Assembly (NCBI RefSeq): GCF_019468565.1
Contig: NZ_CP080521.1
Coordinates: 3,658,001 to 3,722,000 of the forward strand
Length of the DNA stretch: 64,000 nt
Source: Pseudonocardia sp. DSM 110487
Lineage (GTDB): Bacteria; Actinomycetota; Actinomycetes; Mycobacteriales; Pseudonocardiaceae
Direction of reading: 5' to 3'
Both the position numbers and the translations under genes were made by a program. The notes beneath the pieces are model-generated. The model was not told where the DNA came from. It saw only the letters and a program-made list of their open reading frames with translations, and did no database searches. This document shows positions 59,128 to 64,000 of this stretch, one piece after another (the first letter of the stretch is position 1; every line of letters begins with the position of its first letter).

Positions 59128-59562
59128 TTAGGCAGGGACGAGACCGAGTTGTCGCATCTGGGAGGCGACGTCGACGACTCCCCACGTCTCGGCGACGCGG
59201 CCGTCGACGATGCGGCCGATGAAGATCTCGTTCCAGGTGATGGACTTGCCGGTAGGCGCCACGCCCATGTACTCGCCCTGGTGGGTTCCGTTGACGGTGT
59301 TCCGGCTCACCACTTTGTCTCCTTCGGCAATCACGTCCTCGACCTCGACATGGAGGTCGGGGAACGCGCGCAGGAGCACCGCCCACAGCTGTTTCATCAA
59401 CTCCGTGCCACTGGCGTTGACCTTCAGCGGGGTGCGGATGAGGACGTCGGGGTGGAAGACCTCGTCGATCGTGGCCGAGATGACCTCGGTGTCGCCGCTG
59501 TTGATGGCCTCGTTGAGGCGCCGCAGCATCGCCTTGTTGTCGGCTTCCTGGATGGATGACAT
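59128..59562 (-). CDS. SnoaL-like ester cyclase / NTF2-fold protein
   Basis: 144 residues. MLRRLNEAINSGDTEVISATIDEVFHPDVLIRTPL, GTELMKQLWAVLLRAFPDLHVEVEDVIAEGDKVVSRNTVNGTHQGEYMGVAPTGKSITWNEIFIGRIVDGRVAETWGVVD is the standard SnoaL polyketide-cyclase-like NTF2 fold. Despite the family name most members have other or unknown roles. The ATG at 59562 follows AAGGAG. No signal peptide. A single gene flanked by remnants. Confidence 0.83.
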   Translation of the reverse strand: MSSIQEADNKAMLRRLNEAINSGDTEVISATIDEVFHPDVLIRTPLKVNASGTELMKQLWAVLLRAFPDLHVEVEDVIAEGDKVVSRNTVNGTHQGEYMGVAPTGKSITWNEIFIGRIVDGRVAETWGVVDVASQMRQLGLVPA

Positions 59563-59639
59563 GTGTGGCTACTCCTTAGGTGTGCTGTCCATGGCTGCCT
59601 CATCGAGGGCGTTGGGTGGGTCAGAAGCTGTAGGGCCTG

Positions 59640-60075
59640 CTGGACGGCTGGCTGTTCGAGCTGTTCGGGCACGAGAACGTGCACTTCGACGATCCGGATG
59701 CGCGCACGCCGATCCGGTCTTCTGTGGTCACCGGGACGTGCGGCACGACCTGTTGGACGAGGCGGTGGCGTTCGCGGAGTACGTGGACCGGAGCGCGGAT
59801 CTCCGCGCGTCGTATAGCCGCCGAGGCGAGGGGGCTGCTGGGTGGGATGAGGCAGATTCATCGCGACCTCGACAGGTCGGCGGGCGAGCGGGCCCGGCTG
59901 CTGACCGAGGCCGCTGGAGTACTCGCCGAGCTCGATGCCGAAGTTCGGCGTGGTGCACGGGTGCGCCAGTATGCCTTGGGGAGCGCTCGGAAGATCCTCG
60001 ACCAGCCTTACCGGGCCAAACCGCGTGGCTTGGTCGACGATCTGATGGCAGCCTTCCGCCCGAAGCCATCGTCCA
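59640..60075 (+). pseudogene. Probable frameshifted hypothetical gene
   Basis: Plus-strand frames give protein-like text in succession: GWLFELFGHENVHFDDPDA, then DVRHDLLDEAVAFAEYVDRSADLRASYS, then RRIAAEARGLLGGMRQIHRDLDRSAGERARLLTEAAGVLAELDAEVRRGARVRQYALGSARKIL. The last part is a long charged helix. No single frame covers all of it and no family is recognised. It ends against the convergent membrane protein gene. Confidence 0.35.
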
Positions 60076-60456
60076 TTATTGAGTCGCTGCAGATGAGCTG
60101 CTGGCCCAGGTCTGGGCCAGCATCACTGTGCCGCCCGCCAGTATGAGTGCGCCCAGCGGGACGTGGACTGCCGCTGTTCCCATCCAACCGATCACGCCCT
60201 GGGCGATTGCCAGAGAAAACCCGACGGCGCTGGTGATCAAGAACCGCGCGTTCCCGCCGCCGGTTCGCCAGACCAGAATCGCGCTGATCAGTTGTGCGAG
60301 GCCGGCGAGATAGACCAGTAGCGCGCCCGCGTTGTGGATGTCACGTCCACCGGGAGTCGACAGCAGCAGTCCGGCGGTGACCGCTTGGATGACCAGCGCG
60401 GCCGTCCACAGAGTCGCGGTGATGCGCATGAGAGGGAGGAATCTCGACGTTGCCAC
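60076..60456 (-). CDS. Small four-helix membrane protein, hypothetical
   Basis: 126 residues with four membrane helices: LWTAALVIQAVTAGLLLS, AGALLVYLAGLAQLISAILVW, FLITSAVGFSLAIAQGVIGW and VHVPLGALILAGGTVMLAQTW. A GTG start at 60456 with GGAAGGAG upstream supports translation. No known family assigned. It lies upstream of and on the same strand as sigJ, 181 bases beyond that gene's stop, so it could be read from the sigJ transcript. Confidence 0.65.
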   Translation of the reverse strand: MATSRFLPLMRITATLWTAALVIQAVTAGLLLSTPGGRDIHNAGALLVYLAGLAQLISAILVWRTGGGNARFLITSAVGFSLAIAQGVIGWMGTAAVHVPLGALILAGGTVMLAQTWASSSSAATQ

Positions 60457-60637
60457 GGGTAGTGCTCCTTCCGGTGGCCGCGACGGTCTTCATGCGCGGC
60501 GCAAGGCAAAGGTTCGAATATCCGAGCTAGTTGGTGGAGCACGCGGCGATGGGGACTTTGGCAAGACGCGAAGAAGGGCTTGCTGCTGTCGGCCCGCAGC
60601 CGGGGGTTCACGGGATACGCCATAGCTTCAGTGCGTG

Positions 60638-61588
60638 TCAGTTCGTGGTCCAGGGTCGGAGTTTCTCGGGGTTGCGTATCGCCCAGATCTGTGTGATGCG
60701 CCCGTCTGCGAAGTCGAACGCGTACACGGTCACGGTGGTGCCGTTGTGCTGGGCGATCAGGCCGGGTTGGCCGTTGACGGTGCGTTCCAGGATCGTCAGG
60801 TTGGATAGCGTGGCGGCGAGGTCGACGAATGCGCGCACGATCTGCTCGCGGCCTACGGCTGGGTGGGGTAGGGCCGTGGCGAGGCCGCCGCTGTCGGCGA
60901 TCGCGGTGGCGTTCGGGTCGAGGAGGCCGATGAGGGCATCGATGTCCCCGGCTTCCCAGGCCTGTTTGAAGTCTCTGACGATGTCGGCCTGCTGGGCTGT
61001 CGGGGTCGGGGTTGTCTGTGAGACGCGGACGCGGCGGCGGGCCGAGGAGGCCAGTTGGCGGCATGCCGCCGGGGTGCGGCCAACGATCTCGGCTACTTCG
61101 GCGAAGGAGTAGCCGAAGACGTCGTGCAGGACGAGCGCGACGCGTTGGGCCGGGGTCATCGATTCGAGCACGACGAGGAAGGCCATGGTGATCGACTCGT
61201 CGAGGGTGATCCGGTCGGCCGGGTCTGCCGTGGTGCCGCCCGCCTGCCCGTTGATCCACTTCGAGGCATCGGGCAGCGGTTCGGGGATCCAGTCGCCCAC
61301 GTAGCGCTCTCGCCGGGCTCGCGCTGAGCCGAGCAGGTTGAGGCAGATGCGGCTGGCGACCGTCGTCAGCCAGGCGCCGGGGGATTCGATGGCCTCCTGC
61401 TGCTGGGGGGACATGGCATACCAGCGGGCGTAGGTCTCCTGGACGGCGTCCTCGGCCTCGGCCAGCGAACCCAGTAGCCGGTAGGCGAGATTGATCAACT
61501 GACGCCGTTCGCTCATGATCGCGCTCAGGCCTGGATCGAGCGGGTCATCTCTGCGAGGGCCCTGTCCTGGCCCGGATGGGGTGGTCAT
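60638..61588 (-). CDS. sigJ: ECF sigma factor of the SigJ/ECF41 group
   Basis: 316 residues. Sigma-2 region (RRQLINLAYRLLGSLAEAEDAVQETYARWYAM), linker, sigma-4 region (SMTPAQRVALVLHDVFGYSFAEVAEIVGRTPAACRQLASSARRRVR), then an NTF2-like C-terminal extension (FKQAWEAGDIDALIGLLDPNATAIADSGG...PWTTN). The extension is the hallmark of ECF41/SigJ factors, where it controls activity in place of a separate anti-sigma factor. The ATG at 61588 has GAGAGGAG upstream. Divergent from a carboxymuconolactone decarboxylase gene, the known partner class of ECF41 factors. Confidence 0.9.
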   Translation of the reverse strand: MTTPSGPGQGPRRDDPLDPGLSAIMSERRQLINLAYRLLGSLAEAEDAVQETYARWYAMSPQQQEAIESPGAWLTTVASRICLNLLGSARARRERYVGDWIPEPLPDASKWINGQAGGTTADPADRITLDESITMAFLVVLESMTPAQRVALVLHDVFGYSFAEVAEIVGRTPAACRQLASSARRRVRVSQTTPTPTAQQADIVRDFKQAWEAGDIDALIGLLDPNATAIADSGGLATALPHPAVGREQIVRAFVDLAATLSNLTILERTVNGQPGLIAQHNGTTVTVYAFDFADGRITQIWAIRNPEKLRPWTTN

Positions 61589-61671
61589 GGCGCCGGCGGC
61601 TCCTCTCGTCGCATCTACCCCTTCAGCAGTCCGACAAGACAGCCCACCGAACCGTGAGGTCCGAGCCCGCC

Positions 61672-61699
61672 TGACATTCGCCAGGGCTGGGTTGTCGTA
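61672..61699 (+). promoter_or_regulatory. Possible ECF41-type promoter before the carboxymuconolactone decarboxylase gene
   Basis: TGACATT (61672-61678), 17 bases, then CGTA (61696-61699), 38 bases before the ATG. ECF41 promoters are described as TGTCACA about 16 bases from CGTC; this is a partial match only. Position between sigJ and its expected target is the main support. Confidence 0.3.
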
Positions 61700-61737
61700 C
61701 TACCAGAGACGAACACACCAACCAGCGGGAGAAGCAC

Positions 61738-62703
61738 ATGGACGCGCGCATCAGCCTCTACGAGACCACAATCGGCGTGAAGTACGCCAAGCGCCTCGTC
61801 TCCGCGGCTCAAGCCATAGCCGAGTCGACCCTTCCCGCCGCGACGCAGGAACTGGTCAGGCTTCGAGCCAGCCAGATCAACGGCTGCGGGGCGTGCACCG
61901 ACATGCACACCAAGGACGCCGCTCACGCCGGAGAAAGCCAGCTTCGCATTAATCTGGTGGCGACCTGGCGAGAAGCAACCGTCTTCACCGAAGCCGAACG
62001 CGCAGCCCTCGAACTCAGCGAGCAAGGAACCCGCATCGCCGACGCAGCGGGCGGCGTCACCGACGAGGCTTGGGCCAACGCCGCCCAGCACTACGACGCG
62101 GAACAGCTCGGGGCGCTGGTAGCGCTGATCGCCGACATCAACACCTGGAACCGCCTCAACGTCATCACCCGCCAGCCGGCCGGTGACTACCAACCCGGCC
62201 AGAAGGGCTTCTTGGTGCGGAGACGGGCCCGGGCACTCGGCTGCCCTCCGGAAGTGCCTGCCGTCGGCGACCGCGAGGAAGCACTCGAGCTCCCGGAGGT
62301 CCCAGGAAGACGACAGGGCAACCCGCGATGTCGGCACTTCGGCCTTTACCTCTGTGTTGCCGATGGAACGTACGCCGGGCCACCTGTTGCGACGAGCGCA
62401 GCGTGGGGTTATGCCCGGGCACCGGCTGGGCGTGGTCGGGCACATGCGTGGCGACTTGGCGGGCAGCGTGCTTGTGATTGGACGGTGCTTGGTCGGGGAC
62501 GCGACAAGCGCGATCAGTTCGAGCGTGATGGCCAGGCAGACCGGTGGCCACAGGGCGACGACGATCCCCGCGAGTCGGCTGTGCGGCGGCGAGGTTGGCG
62601 GCGATGGTCGCGGCCATGCCGGCCCAGAACGCGGCCCATGGCCCCCGACTCGACGGCTTCGTGGCGGTTGCGTCGGACCCAGATTGACGACGAGCGCGGC
62701 TAG
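61738..62703 (+). CDS. Carboxymuconolactone decarboxylase-family (AhpD-like) protein with read-through tail
   Basis: The first 150 residues are a complete AhpD-like protein: MDARISLYETTIGVKYAKRLVSAAQAI, the redox motif NGCGACTDMHTKDA (CxxC plus His), FTEAERAALELSEQGTRIAD and ALIADINTWNRLNVITRQPAGDYQPGQ, where relatives end. The frame continues for about 170 arginine-rich residues that run antisense to LysR and DUF2637 relics, so the native stop was lost when other DNA was joined. Probably the target of the divergent SigJ/ECF41 factor and involved in peroxide or thiol chemistry. Confidence 0.75.
   Translation: MDARISLYETTIGVKYAKRLVSAAQAIAESTLPAATQELVRLRASQINGCGACTDMHTKDAAHAGESQLRINLVATWREATVFTEAERAALELSEQGTRIADAAGGVTDEAWANAAQHYDAEQLGALVALIADINTWNRLNVITRQPAGDYQPGQKGFLVRRRARALGCPPEVPAVGDREEALELPEVPGRRQGNPRCRHFGLYLCVADGTYAGPPVATSAAWGYARAPAGRGRAHAWRLGGQRACDWTVLGRGRDKRDQFERDGQADRWPQGDDDPRESAVRRRGWRRWSRPCRPRTRPMAPDSTASWRLRRTQIDDERG
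62212..62310 (-). pseudogene. LysR-type regulator, N-terminal fragment
   Basis: The minus strand reads DLRELECFLAVADGRHFRRAAE, the start of a LysR helix-turn-helix (ELRxFxAVAExxHFxRAAE). The next residues are out of frame and the rest of the regulator is absent. It lies antisense within the extended tail of the AhpD-like gene. Confidence 0.55.
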
Positions 62704-62750
62704 GAGCATGCCGTCGGTGGTGAGCGCGAGCCAGGGCGCCATCACGAGAG
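62480..62750 (-). pseudogene. DUF2637-like membrane protein remnant (mobile-element marker)
   Basis: Minus-strand pieces in two frames: LALTTDGMLLAALVVNL, then WAGMAATIAANLAAAQPTRGD, then VALWPPVCLAITLELIALV. Order and content match DUF2637 proteins (VDGMxxAAxxx, AANVAxAxP, AWPxxxLxxxxELL), which are carried mostly by actinomycete plasmids and integrative conjugative elements. At least two frameshifts. Confidence 0.5.
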
Positions 62751-62789
62751 CGGTGCCGGCGTGGCGGGGCCAGGGGCCAGCCGCCGAGC

Positions 62790-62950
62790 GGAGCAGGTCC
62801 AGGTCCGGGCCAGAAGTAGGTGCGCGACATACCGATCGGCTCGAACAGCTGTTGGCGGGCGAACGAGCGCCAGCGGCTGGTCGGCCGCGCGCCGGATGAG
62901 CACCTCCAGGTAGAGGTAGCCGGCGTTGGAATAGGGCGAACGGCGTGCCC
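62790..62950 (-). pseudogene. Serine hydrolase (beta-lactamase/DD-peptidase family) fragment
   Basis: Minus-strand frames give YSNAGYLYLEVLIRRAADQPLALV and, shifted, RQQLFEPIGMSRTYFWPG. The YSN motif and the LFEPIGMSRT sequence are diagnostic for class C beta-lactamase-like serine hydrolases. The N-terminal SxxK part and the C-terminus are missing. Confidence 0.6.
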
Positions 62951-62959
62951 CGCAGGGAT

Positions 62960-63270
62960 TCCACCCCGCGGTGCTTGAGCGGCTCGTCGAACCCTGGCTC
63001 GGCAACAACGGCCAACCCGCGCTCTACCGGCAGGTCGCGGGGCGACCAGCGCTACACCGGCGAGATCCAGGGCCGCTACGGCGACATCGACCTGCCCGTG
63101 CTGGGCTGTTGGGTGCCGACGAAGCCTGGATTCCCGTCGACAAGGGCGAGTAGCTGGCCGCGAGCATCCCAGGGGGCGAGCTGGTGCTGTTCCCCGGCGC
63201 CGGTCACCTCGTGCAGGAGGACTCACCGGCCGAGCTCACCGCGATACAGGCGACTTTCCTTGCCGGGTAG
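62960..63270 (+). pseudogene. Alpha/beta hydrolase C-terminal remnant
   Basis: Plus-strand frames give FHPAVLERLVEPWLGNNGQPALYRQVA, RYTGEIQGRYGDIDLPVLGCWGADEAWIPVDKGE, a TAG stop at 63151, then LAASIPGGELVLFPGAGHLVQEDSPAELTAIQATFLAG to a TAG at 63268-63270. This contains the catalytic-Asp (GADEAWIP) and His (GAGHLVQED) segments of an alpha/beta hydrolase, broken by a frameshift and a stop. Confidence 0.65.
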
Positions 63271-63275
63271 GGAGT

Positions 63276-63460
63276 TCAGGCGCGGATCCGGTCGAGCAGA
63301 GGGACGCCGTTTGTCGTCATCATCGCAGTGAGCTGGTCGCCGTCGAGGAGCGGCGTCGCCTTGATGTCGCGGGTGGTGATGACCGTCTCGGGTGTCCACG
63401 GCCAGTCCGTGCCGTAGGGAAGTGGGAGGGATCGGTCATCGCCAGCAACGCTGTACCCCC
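63276..63460 (-). other. Protein-like C-terminal fragment, family unknown
   Basis: The minus frame ending at 63276 reads WGYSVAGDDRSLPLPYGTDWPWTPETVITTRDIKATPLLDGDQLTAMMTTNGVPLLDRIRA. The amino-acid mix is natural, unlike shadow frames, and the text begins abruptly where the IS21 fragment side starts. Likely the 3' end of a gene cut by the insertion or a deletion. Confidence 0.3.
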
Positions 63461-63489
63461 ACGTCCCCGACCACCGGCTCCCAGTCACC

Positions 63490-63790
63490 CCAGCCGATCG
63501 ACCCGTTCTACTGCCAGCCCGGCCTGGCGGGCGCGCACGAAAGGGGCGGCGTCGAGGGACAGATCGGCTGGTTCCGCCGCAACCACCTCGTCCCGATCCC
63601 TGAGGTCGACTCACTCGCGGAGCTCAACGCCCAGGTTGAGGCCTGGGACGCCGCCGACGACGCGCGCCGGGTCGGGTCGCGTCCACGCACGGTCGGGGAG
63701 ATGTTCGCCCTGGAAGCGCCGCTGCTGGCGCCGCTACCGGTCGAGCCGTTCGAGACCGGACGGGCACTAGCCCTACCCGCGCAGCGGTGA
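63490..63790 (+). mobile_element. IS21-family transposase (IstA) fragment
   Basis: The frame reads IDPFYCQPGLAGAHERGGVEGQIGWFRRNHLVPIPEVDSLAELNAQVEAWDAADDARRVGSRPRTVGEMFALEAPLLAPLP, matching the middle-to-late part of IstA, including the catalytic-region H-E-K/RGGVEG and FRRNHLVP. The start of the gene is missing, and a TGA at 63788-63790 cuts it before the usual C-terminal domain. No istB partner is visible. A dead insertion-sequence remnant. Confidence 0.8.
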
Positions 63791-63918
63791 GAAATCGTGA
63801 TGCGGTGTGCCGCAACACAGCGCACGAACGCCACCCGACCACCCTAGAAGGCACCGATTAGTGCCCCAAAATCACCGACCCCGACCACGAAACCTCAGGT
63901 CAACGAGGCGCGACCCCA

Positions 63919-63983
63919 CTGAACCCGCCATCCGTGAGCCAAGTCGGGACTCATTCCTCGCCTCCCGATGTGGCGAGTTCAGT
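63919..63983. repeat. Imperfect inverted repeat near the right edge
   Basis: ACTGAACCCGCCATC (63919-63933) and GATGTGGCGAGTTCAGT (63967-63983) pair with one mismatch and a 2-base insertion. The loop is 33 bases. They could be abutting ends of insertion sequences or a hairpin; the element, if any, continues beyond the window. Confidence 0.35.
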
Positions 63984-64000
63984 GGTGGCCGCGATCCGGG

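Overview
The window is high-GC, densely coded DNA with GTG starts, ATGA/GTGA stop-start overlaps, MHS transporters, an F420-type luciferase-like oxidoreductase and an ECF41/SigJ sigma factor. This points to an actinomycete, perhaps of the Pseudonocardia type; the genus is a guess from gene content only. I saw no rRNA, tRNA or CRISPR array.

Layout. (A) 1-16144: small-molecule catabolism and uptake: end of an aldehyde dehydrogenase, class II fumarase, SDR, MHS transporter; FAD/NAD disulfide oxidoreductase; zinc alcohol dehydrogenase; IclR regulator; old yellow enzyme with an alpha/beta hydrolase; CapA-type phosphoesterase; then a coupled run of M19 dipeptidase, MHS transporter and M20 amidohydrolase facing an amidase across a strong hairpin. 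(B) 16242-19164: an AceE/transketolase-like ThDP enzyme divergent from an Lrp/AsnC regulator. (C) 19165-22359: a decayed stretch, a C-terminally truncated hydrolase, a 32-bp nested palindrome, a PadR regulator and a quinone-oxidoreductase-like gene.

(D) 22381-37670 is the most distinctive part. A PucR regulator is divergent from a tightly coupled operon: SDR, a 2324-aa synthase (ER-ER-KS-AT-ACP-KR), a second synthase protein (AT-DH-PPTase-like), a free ACP, an alpha/beta hydrolase and a GT1 glycosyltransferase. The domain types resemble PUFA/enediyne-type iterative synthases, so a glycosylated polyketide or lipid is the likely product. Two tandem palindromic elements lie in frame in the ACP-KR linker. 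A diverged copy of the operon's promoter plus the first codons of its SDR recurs just after the operon, ahead of a secreted NTF2-like protein.

(E) 37671-38648 holds gene remnants (WD40/KAP NTPase, a membrane fragment, a RibB-like piece). (F) 38649-48918: a SorC-controlled sugar locus: DUF5060/DUF4038 glycosidase, ABC importer without ATPase, split transketolase, FGGY kinase and a TIM-barrel isomerase. This set matches the transketolase route of D-apiose catabolism. (G) 48919-53936: integrase remnant, LLM oxidoreductase, membrane protein, DUF1996 secreted protein with 22 pentapeptide repeats, lipoprotein, broken diacylglycerol kinase. (H) 53937-56460: ArsR-controlled persulfide dioxygenase/rhodanese pair. 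(I) 56461-64000: an accessory region full of broken genes (integrase, NDH-2, discoidin, LysR, DUF2637, serine hydrolase, alpha/beta hydrolase, IS21 transposase), with intact islands: an allene-oxide-cyclase-like lipoprotein, SnoaL protein, four-helix membrane protein, SigJ and a carboxymuconolactone decarboxylase.
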